Assembly (NCBI GenBank): GCA_012729785.1
Contig: JAAYCL010000015.1
Location: forward strand, 1 to 64,000
Direction of reading: 5' to 3'
From: Chlamydiota bacterium
Lineage (GTDB): Bacteria; Auribacterota; Tritonobacteria; UBA1439
Length of the DNA: 64,000 nucleotides
Under the pieces are notes generated by a model. The model saw nothing but the letters and a program-made list of their open reading frames with translations, was not told the DNA's origin and did not search any database. The translations under genes and the position numbers were made by a program. This document shows positions 42,189 through 53,001 of this stretch, in pieces (the stretch's first letter is position 1; every line of letters begins with the position of its first letter).

Positions 42189-44083
42189 AGGCGAGACCAT
42201 CGGGAGAGGCGCGCGGCGGCGTCGCGGGGAGCGGCACCTGGTGGCCGGTTCCGTGGATCCTCCTCGCCGTGGCGGTTGTCTTCTGGGGGCCGGTCGCCTC
42301 CCAGATGGGGAACTGGGGCGAGGATATGTGGCACCGGGCGTTTACGCTCGCCGGCGCCGCGCGGAAGACGATCCTGGAGTACCGCCAATTCCCCTTCTGG
42401 AACCCGTACCTTTCGGGCGGGGCTCCGCTCCTCGCCAACCCCGCCTCCTCGTTCCTCTCGCCGTCGTTCGTCCTCGTGCTCGCGGCGGGTACGATCCCGG
42501 GCCTCAAGCTCAGGATCCTGCTGGCCCTCTGGATCGGCCTCTGCGGGGGCTGGTTCCTCGGGCGGCGGATCGCCCCGGGGCGGGTGTCGCCGTTGGCGTG
42601 CGCGTTCCTCTTCATGCTCGGGAGCTGGTACCCGCTCTACATGTCACGATGGCACGACGAGTTCATCCCGTTCGTATACGTCCCGTGGCTGCTCGCCTTC
42701 TTCATCCTCGCCGAGGAGGAGAGGAGATGGGCCGCGCCCGCGGGGGGCACGCTCGCACTGATGTTCATGGAGGGTGGGGTATACCCGGTCCCCTACGCGG
42801 TGCTGTTCGTCGCGGTGTTCGCCGCGTGCGAATCCCTCAGGCTCCGGCGGCCCGCGCCGCTCGCCGCCCTCGGCCTGCTCCTCCTCGTCGGCGCTCTCCT
42901 GGCCGGTTTGAAGCTCCTCCCCTCGATCGATCTCCACCTGCGCCATCCGAGGCCCACCTTCTGGAGGGAGCCGGCGCTGCCGTGGCGGGCGGTGCCCAGG
43001 ATGCTGTGGGGGAGGGACCAGCTCTCCCCGAGCGGCTTCAGGGGGGCGTGGCTGGGGTGGTGGGAGTACGGGATGTACGTGGGGGTCGTCCCGCTGGCGC
43101 TGGCGCTCGTCGGCCTGCGCGTGCAGATGCGCCGCATCTGGCCGATCGCGGCGACGGGCCTTCTCTTCGGTGCGCTCGCGTTCGGGGACTACGGGCCCCT
43201 CTCCCCCTGGCGATGGGTCCACCGCCTCCCCGTCTTCTCCTCGATGCACGACCCGGTGCGTTTTCGTGTTCTTGTCGTGCTCTGCGTCGCGATGCTCGCC
43301 GCCAGGGGCCTCTGCTGCATCGAGACGGTTTGGACGGAGAGGAGGCGCGGATTCGGGCGCGCCTGCGCCGCCGCCGCCGCCGCGTGGATGCTCGTCGATC
43401 TCTGGAGCGTCTGCGGCGGCATCTACGGGACGGTCGCGCGCGTCCGGCCGGGTGCCCCCTCGCGGCGGGGGCCGTTCCGCCAGGCGAAGCTTCCGAAAGC
43501 GGAACAACAGGGGCCCCGCGCCTACCGCTGCTTCATCGAAAACGAAGGGCTTGTGAACAACTACGAGCCGCTCGATCTGCCCGACGCCGGGGTGCTGGCC
43601 TATGACGAGCCGGGCTATCGGGGGGAGGCGTGGCTCGATGGAGTGGGGGGACGGGTCGTTACGGAGCTCTGGACGCCCAACCTCCTTCGCTTCCGGATCG
43701 AGACCGCGCGGGAGGCGACGCTGGTGGTCAACCAGCGCTACGATTCCGGGTGGCGCGCGGGGGACGGCCCCGCGGCGCGCAGAGGCGGACTCCTCGCGGC
43801 GAGGCTCTCCCTCGGCGTGCAGGTCGTCACCCTGCGGTATGTCCCCCCGCTCTTCGGAGCCGGCTGCGCCCTCTCCGTGCTCGGGGCCGCCCTCGCGGTC
43901 GCCGTCTGGCGCGGGAAACGGGAGACCGCCGCCCCGCCACGTCAGCCGCTTCGGCCGGCCGGGGGGGCGGACGGCGCGACTCTGACGAACAACGCCTCCA
44001 TCAAAACCGCTTGCGGGTCCGTGAATAGCGGCCTCGACGTCGACGGATCGAACAGGACCGCGGGCCGCGCGTCGGCCACGTAG
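42185..44083 (+). CDS. YfhO-like membrane protein (third, divergent)
   Basis: A 632-residue protein with about eleven membrane helices. FPFWNPYLSGGAPLLANPAS corresponds to the Trp-Asn-Pro-Tyr motif of the two YfhO-like genes upstream, and WHRAFTLAG precedes it. The last membrane helix ends near 43920. The final 48 residues lie over the 3' end of the convergent gene (overlap 43942-44083) and have no recognisable fold, so they may be a late extension caused by loss of an earlier stop. It starts inside the previous stop (42185-42188). Confidence 0.65.
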   Translation: MKARPSGEARGGVAGSGTWWPVPWILLAVAVVFWGPVASQMGNWGEDMWHRAFTLAGAARKTILEYRQFPFWNPYLSGGAPLLANPASSFLSPSFVLVLAAGTIPGLKLRILLALWIGLCGGWFLGRRIAPGRVSPLACAFLFMLGSWYPLYMSRWHDEFIPFVYVPWLLAFFILAEEERRWAAPAGGTLALMFMEGGVYPVPYAVLFVAVFAACESLRLRRPAPLAALGLLLLVGALLAGLKLLPSIDLHLRHPRPTFWREPALPWRAVPRMLWGRDQLSPSGFRGAWLGWWEYGMYVGVVPLALALVGLRVQMRRIWPIAATGLLFGALAFGDYGPLSPWRWVHRLPVFSSMHDPVRFRVLVVLCVAMLAARGLCCIETVWTERRRGFGRACAAAAAAWMLVDLWSVCGGIYGTVARVRPGAPSRRGPFRQAKLPKAEQQGPRAYRCFIENEGLVNNYEPLDLPDAGVLAYDEPGYRGEAWLDGVGGRVVTELWTPNLLRFRIETAREATLVVNQRYDSGWRAGDGPAARRGGLLAARLSLGVQVVTLRYVPPLFGAGCALSVLGAALAVAVWRGKRETAAPPRQPLRPAGGADGATLTNNASIKTACGSVNSGLDVDGSNRTAGRASAT

Positions 44084-45648
44084 CAGGGGACCGACAGCCG
44101 GCCAACGTACAGGAGCCGCGACAGCGCGCCCCCGGCCACGAGCGGGTCGATCAGGTTCGGGTCGTCGATGCGGCGCTCCCGGTAGCAGCGGGCGTAGAGC
44201 GCGAGGTACCGCCTGAGCACGAGCTGCGGCGTGGAGTCCGGCGGCCGCATCAGGCGCGGCGACAGGAACCATGCGGCATCGTCGGCCCGCCGGTCCGTCT
44301 CGCGCGCGAGCCGGTACAGCGCGCGGTGGTCGAAGTAGAAATAGTACTTGAGCTTCTCTGCCCACCACCGTTTCTCCTCGATGCGGCAGTCGATCCGATT
44401 GGCCGTGATGCCGAGGAGGAGGCGCGTGCTCGAGACGTTGGCCCACACGAGCGCTCCGTAGAGCGCGAGGACGGGGGCGGAGACGGCGAATCTCCGCACC
44501 CATGACCGCTTTTCCGCGAGCAGGCCGTCCCAGGCGATCCCGATCGTCAGGAATACCGGCAGCGTGCACGAATCCCACCGCTCGACCACCCACGAGTCGT
44601 ACAGGAACGAATGCCCCGCGTCGAGGAGGAACCATGCCCAGAGGATCCGCACCGCCCGTCTCCGCCGCTCCCGGAACGCCGCGTACAGGTAGACGGCGAA
44701 GAAGATGACGATCAGGGCCGGCCCGAGACGGTCGCGGTCGTACAGGTTTGTGTGGATGTAGAGCTCCTGAAACCCGTACAGGCTGGAGCGTATCCCGGCC
44801 CAGACGAAGACGAGATGGTCGCGAAGCGGCGGGCGGGGCGGGGTGAGGGCGAAGCGCCCCGGAACGCGGTGGAAGACCCAGAAGTCCAGTTTCGACGCGG
44901 CGGGCTCGGCGTCGCTCTGCACCCAGTAGAGGAGGTAGAGGGAGCCGAAGACGGCGACGAACCCCAGCAGCGCCGCGCCGGCGATCCGGGCGCGCCCCGC
45001 GCGCGGCGGCGGCCGGACAACCGCCGGGGCGAGCAGGAGGGGCAGGGCGACGACGTTCTTCATGTGCGCCGCCAAGCTCAGGGCCGCGGCGGCCCCCGCG
45101 GCGAACGCCCAGGCGAGCGGATGCCGCTCCCTCCGTCCGGGATGAACCGCCCCGCTCGCGGCGAGGACGACCCAGACGAAGACGAGGGTGAACAGGTTGG
45201 CGAGCGGATTGTCGTCGGCGGTGGTGATGAGCCACGAGTAGCCGAGCGTGAAGAGGGGGGCGATGCTCGTCGCCAGCATGACCGGGAAGCGCCGCATCGT
45301 CCCCCTGCAGATCAGGAAGAGGGCGGGGACGGTGAGGACGGCGCAGACGAAGGTGCAGATCTTGAACCCCGCGAGGAAGTCCCAGCCGCCCCACGGCTCG
45401 TACGCCTTCGCGAACGCGTAGACCAGGGAGAACATCAGGAGATGGAACTTCGTGAACCAGCCCTTGACGGCGAGGCCTGAGAGGAGGGTCATCCGCCCCT
45501 CCATCGGCGCGAGGGAGACGGCCCAGTTGAGGGTGTCCCCGTCCACGCAGAGATTGGCGGAGAGGGTCCACCCGTAGATCCCCGCGACGAGCGCCATCGC
45601 CGCGAGGAGCGCAACAAGGCGTGCCGCGCTCGATCGACCGGGCATCAT
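43942..45648 (-). CDS. Polytopic membrane protein, function unknown (GT-C-like)
   Basis: A 568-residue protein with about ten membrane helices. VDGDTLNWAVSLAPMEGR near residue 34 is an acidic first-loop motif such as GT-C proteins have, and FTKFHLLMFSLVYAFAKAYE follows. Another feature is TADDNPLANLFTLVFVW. I do not recognise a named family. The ATG at 45648 is fixed by an in-frame TAG four codons upstream, and a -10 box (TATAGT) lies only 8 bases before it, so translation probably begins at or near the first base of the mRNA. It converges on, and overlaps, the gene ending at 44083. Confidence 0.7.
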   Translation of the reverse strand: MMPGRSSAARLVALLAAMALVAGIYGWTLSANLCVDGDTLNWAVSLAPMEGRMTLLSGLAVKGWFTKFHLLMFSLVYAFAKAYEPWGGWDFLAGFKICTFVCAVLTVPALFLICRGTMRRFPVMLATSIAPLFTLGYSWLITTADDNPLANLFTLVFVWVVLAASGAVHPGRRERHPLAWAFAAGAAAALSLAAHMKNVVALPLLLAPAVVRPPPRAGRARIAGAALLGFVAVFGSLYLLYWVQSDAEPAASKLDFWVFHRVPGRFALTPPRPPLRDHLVFVWAGIRSSLYGFQELYIHTNLYDRDRLGPALIVIFFAVYLYAAFRERRRRAVRILWAWFLLDAGHSFLYDSWVVERWDSCTLPVFLTIGIAWDGLLAEKRSWVRRFAVSAPVLALYGALVWANVSSTRLLLGITANRIDCRIEEKRWWAEKLKYYFYFDHRALYRLARETDRRADDAAWFLSPRLMRPPDSTPQLVLRRYLALYARCYRERRIDDPNLIDPLVAGGALSRLLYVGRLSVPCYVADARPAVLFDPSTSRPLFTDPQAVLMEALFVRVAPSAPPAGRSG

Positions 45649-45656
45649 AGGGACAC

Positions 45657-45685
45657 ACTATACCGCCCCGCCGCGCCGTTGTGAA
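45657..45685 (-). promoter_or_regulatory. Sigma-70-type promoter TTCACA-N17-TATAGT (leaderless start)
   Basis: On the minus strand the -35 box TTCACA (45680-45685) and the -10 box TATAGT (45657-45662) are exactly 17 bases apart. The ATG at 45648 follows after only 8 bases, with no Shine-Dalgarno sequence possible. Confidence 0.65.
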
Positions 45686-45741
45686 GCGAGAGGCGGGTCC
45701 GCCCCCGTGGCGCGCAACGGACGCGCCGCCGGGCGCGGCGG

Positions 45742-47202
45742 CTAGAGCCGGCGGCGCATCGATGAGGAGGGGATCTTCAGCTCCTTGCGGTACTTCGTGA
45801 TGGTCCGCCGGGCGAGGGGGATGCCGTTTTCCTTCAGCTTCTCGATGATCTGCTGGTCGCTGAGCGGGTGCCGCGGATCCTCCTGAGAGCAGATCCGGTG
45901 GAGCATCGCCTTGATGTTCCTGACCGAGACGCTGTCGCCGTCCGATGAGCGCACGCCCGCGCTGAAGAAGTATTTGAGATCGTAGAGGCCGTGCGGCGTC
46001 TGGAGGTATTTGTTCGCGATCGCCCGGCTCACCGTGGACTCATGGATCCCGAGCGCGTCCGCCACCTCCTGCATCGTGAGCGGCTTCAGCGAGGGGACGC
46101 CGTCCTCGAAGAAGTCGCGCTGTTTCCGCACGATCTCCTCGGCGATGCTGGCAATCGTCTTCTGCCGCTGCTCGATGTTCCTGAGGAGCCACTGCCCCCC
46201 CTTGATCTTGTCCCTGATGTAGGATCTGGTGGCCTTCTCGGTGCCGGGGTCGCCGATCATCCGCCGGTAGAGGGACGAGATGCGGAGGTGCGGGACGCGG
46301 TCGTCGTTGAGGATGACCTTGAAGCCGTCCCCGTCCTTCTCCACGAACGCATCGGGGACGATGTACTGCTCGGGCTCGATCGAGAAGGCGCGCCCCGGCT
46401 TCGGGTCGAGCGTCGCCACGAGCTCCGCGGCCTTCTGCACCTGGAGCGGGGAGACCTTCATCAGGCGCGCGATCCGGCGGTAGCTCCGCGCGCCCAGGGC
46501 GTCCAGATGCCGCTCGACGATCCGGTAGGCGAGGCTCTCCTTCTTGCCGAGGCGCGCGAGCTGGATGAGAAGGCACTCCCGGAGGTTCCGCGCGCCCACC
46601 CCGACCGGGCTCAGGGACTGGACGAGCGCGAGCATCTCCTCGACGAGCCCCTCCGCGATCCCGAGTTTGCGGGCGATCTCGTCGACGCCGACCTGGAGGT
46701 AGCCGTTGTCGTCGATGTTGCCGATGATCGTCTCGCAGATCCGCTTCCTCTCCTCGTCGAGGAGGGCGATGCCGATCTGGTCGAGAAGGTTCTCCTGGAG
46801 CGTCTCGGGCTTCACCACCGACGCCTCGAGGAAACGCCGCTTCTCCTCGTCCTCCTCCGAGTAGGCGCGGTAGGAGCCGCTCTGCCGGAAGTACTCCTTC
46901 CACTCGTCGTCGATCCTGGCGAGCCGGTTGAACTCCTCCTCGAACGAGAGCTCGCCGCGGTCCTCATCCGGCTTCGTCTCGTCCTCCTCCCGCTCGCGTT
47001 CCTCCGCCGTCTCCTGGGACGCCTCCTGGACCTCCTCCTCGAGAAGCTCCTCCTCGAGCACCGGGTTCTGTATCATCTCCTGGCGGATGACCTGCTGGAG
47101 CTGCTGGAGGGGGAGCTGCAGCAGCTTGATGGCCTGCTGCATCTGCGGTGAGAGGATGAGCTTCTGCGTCTGACGCTGGACCTGCTCGAACCTGAGTGCC
47201 AT
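45742..47202 (-). CDS. rpoN: RNA polymerase sigma-54 factor
   Basis: A 486-residue alternative sigma factor. The Gln/Leu-rich activator-interacting region I starts MALRFEQVQRQTQKLILSPQ. Region II is acidic (ELLEEEVQEASQETAEERE). The core-binding region and helix-turn-helix (IHESTVSRAIANKYLQTPHG) follow. The RpoN box ARRTITKYRK, which reads the -24 element, is near the C-terminus. Length is normal. GGAGG lies upstream of the ATG. A GC hairpin without a T tract overlaps the stop (45725-45742). It would serve enhancer-dependent promoters; none with a canonical TGGCAC-N5-TTGC layout was found in this window. Confidence 0.96.
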   Translation of the reverse strand: MALRFEQVQRQTQKLILSPQMQQAIKLLQLPLQQLQQVIRQEMIQNPVLEEELLEEEVQEASQETAEEREREEDETKPDEDRGELSFEEEFNRLARIDDEWKEYFRQSGSYRAYSEEDEEKRRFLEASVVKPETLQENLLDQIGIALLDEERKRICETIIGNIDDNGYLQVGVDEIARKLGIAEGLVEEMLALVQSLSPVGVGARNLRECLLIQLARLGKKESLAYRIVERHLDALGARSYRRIARLMKVSPLQVQKAAELVATLDPKPGRAFSIEPEQYIVPDAFVEKDGDGFKVILNDDRVPHLRISSLYRRMIGDPGTEKATRSYIRDKIKGGQWLLRNIEQRQKTIASIAEEIVRKQRDFFEDGVPSLKPLTMQEVADALGIHESTVSRAIANKYLQTPHGLYDLKYFFSAGVRSSDGDSVSVRNIKAMLHRICSQEDPRHPLSDQQIIEKLKENGIPLARRTITKYRKELKIPSSSMRRRL

Positions 47203-47229
47203 GCCCCGATGCCTCCGCCGTGCGCGGTG

Positions 47230-47259
47230 AAGATACTACATGCGGCGTGGGGACGTCAA
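47230..47259 (-). promoter_or_regulatory. rpoN promoter TTGACG-N18-TATCTT
   Basis: Read on the minus strand, TTGACG (47254-47259) and TATCTT (47230-47235) are 18 bases apart, giving a start near 47223, about 20 bases before the rpoN ATG. Confidence 0.55.
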
Positions 47260-47333
47260 GATCCGATAGCCGCACGCCTCCGTCCCCCGCCCCAACGACA
47301 CACGGCCCCGCCGAGATCGGGCGATAAACGCGC

Positions 47334-47362
47334 TTGCCGGGGGGGGCGGGGTGTGGTACGCT
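47334..47362 (+). promoter_or_regulatory. Promoter TTGCCG-N17-TACGCT with extended -10
   Basis: TTGCCG (47334-47339) and TACGCT (47357-47362) are 17 bases apart, and TGG at 47354-47356 gives an extended -10. It reads toward the amidase at 47421 and lies back-to-back with the rpoN promoter. Confidence 0.5.
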
Positions 47363-47420
47363 CCTCCGCGATACCGCAACGGGGTTGGAGGAGGCGGATC
47401 GACGGGCGGAATTGGAGCTG

Positions 47421-49257
<1,837 letters not shown>

Positions 49258-49270
49258 GAGCGTACAGGCG

Positions 49271-50464
<1,194 letters not shown>

Positions 50465-50478
50465 CCAGGGGAGACACA

Positions 50479-51237
50479 ATGCGCAGGCCGATGATCGCCG
50501 GCAACTGGAAGATGCACAAGAATCTGAGGGAGTCGATCGAGTTGGTGACCGCCCTGAAGCGGGAGCTGCACTCCGAGAACGACCGGGACGTGGCGGTCTG
50601 CCCGCCGTTCACCGCCCTCGCCACCGTCGGGGAGATCCTGCAGGGGAGCGGCATCCTGCTCGGCGCGCAGGACATCTCGTACGAGCCCGAGGGCGCCTTC
50701 ACCGGGGAGGTGAGCGGCGTGATGCTCAAAGACGTCGGCTGCCGGCTCGTCATCATCGGGCACTCGGAGCGGCGGCGGCTCTTCGGCGACACGAACGAGG
50801 TCGTGAGGAGGAAGATCGGCGCCGCCCTGCTCGTGGGGCTCACCCCGATCGTCTGCGTGGGGGAGACGCTCGACAAGAGGGAGCAGGGCGTCACCGACGA
50901 GGTCCTCAGGAAGCAGTGCGACGGCTCGTTCGAGAAGCTCGGCGAACAGGAGTTCAGGCGGTGCATCATCGCCTACGAACCGGTCTGGGCCATCGGGACC
51001 GGACGGACCGCCACCCCCGCGCAGGCCTCGGCGGCGCACGCCACCATCCGTCTCTGGGCGCGGGAGCGCTACTCCGCGGCGACCGCGGAGGCGCAGCGGA
51101 TACTCTACGGCGGCAGCGTCACGCCGGACAACATCGAGGCCCTGATGGCGACGGAGGAGATCGACGGCGCGCTCGTCGGCAACGCGAGCCTCAAGCCGGA
51201 GTCGTTCAGCCGCATCGCGCGGTTCCGCGTACAGTAG
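50479..51237 (+). CDS. tpiA: Triosephosphate isomerase
   Basis: A 252-residue TIM barrel that interconverts dihydroxyacetone phosphate and glyceraldehyde 3-phosphate. The catalytic lysine is in AGNWKMHKN, the histidine in IGHSERRR, and the glutamate in AYEPVWAIGTG. The phosphate-binding loop GGSVTPDNI is also present. The ATG at 50479 follows GGGGAGAC; a TTG at 50461 overlapping the pgk stop is in frame but would lengthen the N-terminus beyond the family norm. Confidence 0.96.
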   Translation: MRRPMIAGNWKMHKNLRESIELVTALKRELHSENDRDVAVCPPFTALATVGEILQGSGILLGAQDISYEPEGAFTGEVSGVMLKDVGCRLVIIGHSERRRLFGDTNEVVRRKIGAALLVGLTPIVCVGETLDKREQGVTDEVLRKQCDGSFEKLGEQEFRRCIIAYEPVWAIGTGRTATPAQASAAHATIRLWARERYSAATAEAQRILYGGSVTPDNIEALMATEEIDGALVGNASLKPESFSRIARFRVQ

Positions 51238-51282
51238 CCTCGCCGCGGATTCCGCGGCAAGGCGCGACACAAGGAGAGGGGT

Positions 51283-51630
51283 ATGCTGTTCATCATCGTG
51301 GCGATCGTGCACGTGACGGCCTGCATCCTTTTGATCGTCGCCGTCCTGCTCCAGTCGGGGAAGGACGCGGGGCTCTCGGGGGCGTTCGGCCTCGGGGGCG
51401 GCGGGCAGACGATATTCGGCGCCCGGGCGGGGGACGTGCTCACGCGCGCGACCACCGTGCTCGCGGTGACGTTCGTGATCACCTGCCTCGCCTTCACTCG
51501 AATCCGCCCCCCCGGGGCGGGGTCGGTGGCGAGCAGCTCCGTCACCGCGAAGGTCCCGGCGCCGGCCGCGGAGCCCGTCTCCGCCCCCGTGCCGGCGGAG
51601 GCGGAAGGCGCGCCGGGGGAGGCGAGGTAG
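51283..51630 (+). CDS. secG: Protein-export membrane protein SecG
   Basis: A 115-residue subunit of the SecYEG translocon. Two membrane helices (about 2-20 and 52-70) flank the conserved loop LLQSGKDAGLSGAFGLGGGG. A Pro/Ala-rich cytoplasmic or periplasmic tail closes the protein. secG directly after tpiA is a common bacterial arrangement. GGAGAGGGGT lies before the ATG. An intrinsic terminator follows 27 bases after the stop. Confidence 0.92.
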   Translation: MLFIIVAIVHVTACILLIVAVLLQSGKDAGLSGAFGLGGGGQTIFGARAGDVLTRATTVLAVTFVITCLAFTRIRPPGAGSVASSSVTAKVPAPAAEPVSAPVPAEAEGAPGEAR

Positions 51631-51657
51631 TTTCGCCCGCTGCGCGGCTGCACGGAA

Positions 51658-51689
51658 CCGCCGGCCCTCGCGGCCGGCGGATTTTTCTT
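51658..51689 (+). terminator. Intrinsic terminator of the gap-pgk-tpiA-secG unit
   Basis: A perfect 9-bp stem (CCGCCGGCC at 51658-51666, GGCCGGCGG at 51672-51680) with a 5-base loop is followed by ATTTTTCTT (51681-51689). Confidence 0.9.
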
Positions 51690-51724
51690 CCCGGGCCGCC
51701 GCCCCGGGCGCGCGGGTGCAACCG

Positions 51725-52723
51725 ATGGGCGAGCTTCTCCTCGACCTCAGGGATCTCAGGACCCAGTACCGGACCGACGGCGGGGTCGTCAGGGCCGTGG
51801 ACGGGGTTTCGCTCTCAATCTGCGCGGGCGAAACCGTCGGCCTCGTCGGCGAGAGCGCGTGCGGGAAAAGCGCCATGGCCCTCTCGATACTGGGACTCAT
51901 CGAGCCCGGCGAGGGGTGCGTCGCGGGCGGGGAGGTGCGCTGGCGCGGAACCGATCTGCGCCGGCTCGGCCCCCGGGGGATGCGGCGCATCCGCGGCCGG
52001 GAGATCGCGATGATCTTCCAGGACCCGTTCGCCTCCCTGAACCCGGTCTTCACGGTCGGCGCGCAGATCGGCGAGGCCGTGCGGCTGCACCGCGGCGCCG
52101 GACGGCGCCGGGCGCGGGAGATCGCGCTCGAGGCCCTCGCGCGGGTCGGCATCCCCGACCCCGGCGCGCGCCTCGAAGAGTACCCGCACCGGCTCTCGGG
52201 GGGGATGCAGCAGCGGGTGATGATCGCGATGGCGCTCGCCTGCTCCCCGAGGATGCTGATCGCCGACGAGCCCACCACCGCCCTCGATGTCACCGTGCAG
52301 GCGCAGATCCTCGATCTCCTCTCCGAGGTGCAGAAATCGACCGGGATGGCGCTCCTGCTCATCACGCACGACCTCGGCGTGGTCTCGGAGATGGCGGACC
52401 GGGTCGCGGTGATGTACGCGGGAAGGATCGTCGAGGAGGGGCCCGCGGCGGCGCTGCTCTCCTCGCCGCGGCACCCGTACACCCGGGCGCTTCTGGATTC
52501 CATCCCGCGCCTCGGTGCGCGCCGTCGCCGTCTCAAGGTCATCGGCGGGAACGTGCCCGACCCGCTCGATTTCCCCCCCGGGTGCCGGTTCCATCCGCGC
52601 TGCGGGATGGCGGAGCGGATCTGCCGCGAGCGGGATCCGGCGCTGCGGGCGGTGGGGGAGGGACGGAGATCCGCCTGCCATTTCGCCGAGCGTATGGGTG
52701 GACGAGGCGGGCATTCCCCTTGA
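51725..52723 (+). CDS. Oligopeptide/dipeptide ABC transporter ATP-binding protein (OppD/DppD-like)
   Basis: A 332-residue ATPase. Walker A is GESACGKS (42-49), the Q-loop is IFQDPFASLNPVF, the signature is LSGGMQQR, and Walker B is MLIADEPTTALD. The C-terminal oligo_HPY extension contains HPYTRALLDSIPRLG and the four-cysteine CRFHPRCGMAERIC region, which binds an iron-sulfur cluster in some relatives. No permease, substrate-binding protein or OppF partner is nearby, so this is an orphan ATPase here. ATG 51725 is preferred over the in-frame GTG at 51716; neither has a strong ribosome site. Confidence 0.9.
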   Translation: MGELLLDLRDLRTQYRTDGGVVRAVDGVSLSICAGETVGLVGESACGKSAMALSILGLIEPGEGCVAGGEVRWRGTDLRRLGPRGMRRIRGREIAMIFQDPFASLNPVFTVGAQIGEAVRLHRGAGRRRAREIALEALARVGIPDPGARLEEYPHRLSGGMQQRVMIAMALACSPRMLIADEPTTALDVTVQAQILDLLSEVQKSTGMALLLITHDLGVVSEMADRVAVMYAGRIVEEGPAAALLSSPRHPYTRALLDSIPRLGARRRRLKVIGGNVPDPLDFPPGCRFHPRCGMAERICRERDPALRAVGEGRRSACHFAERMGGRGGHSP

Positions 52724-52748
52724 CGAGGCGCACGGCGTGGTGCAAAAT
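52720..52748 (+). promoter_or_regulatory. Promoter TTGACG-N17-CAAAAT
   Basis: TTGACG (52720-52725) overlaps the stop of the ATPase gene. CAAAAT (52743-52748) follows after exactly 17 bases. The start would be near 52755, ahead of the small basic protein at 52837. Confidence 0.6.
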
Positions 52749-52836
52749 GACCGATTGTTCGATCGCGCCCGGGGCGTCGAGGCGCGGGACCGTGCGCGGG
52801 GAACGGAGTAAACGACGGCAAGAGAAGGAGCGGGGG

Positions 52837-52992
52837 ATGAGCAGGCACTCGAGCTTCGGCGGCAGCGGCAAGATCAAGGTCAAGAGGAACGTCCTCAAAC
52901 GATACGAGCGGATCGACCTCCTCAAGGCCAAGGGGAAATGGAAGGAGGGCGACAAGGCCCTCGGCCTCGCCAAGACAAAGGTCACGGGGTGA
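52837..52992 (+). CDS. Small basic protein of the Chlamydiae/Verrucomicrobia (PVC) type
   Basis: A 51-residue, strongly basic protein: MSRHSSFGGSGKIKVKRNVL, then KRYERIDLLKAKGKWKEGD and KALGLAKTKV. This agrees with my memory of the short family conserved across Chlamydiae, Verrucomicrobia, Lentisphaerae and related phyla (TIGR04137); its role is not established, though a ribosome or RNA association has been suspected. GGAGCGGGGG precedes the ATG, and a good promoter lies at 52720-52748. It is followed after 9 bases by an rRNA pseudouridine synthase, which fits a translation-related role. Confidence 0.75.
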   Translation: MSRHSSFGGSGKIKVKRNVLKRYERIDLLKAKGKWKEGDKALGLAKTKVTG

Positions 52993-53001
52993 TCTGAGGG
53001 G

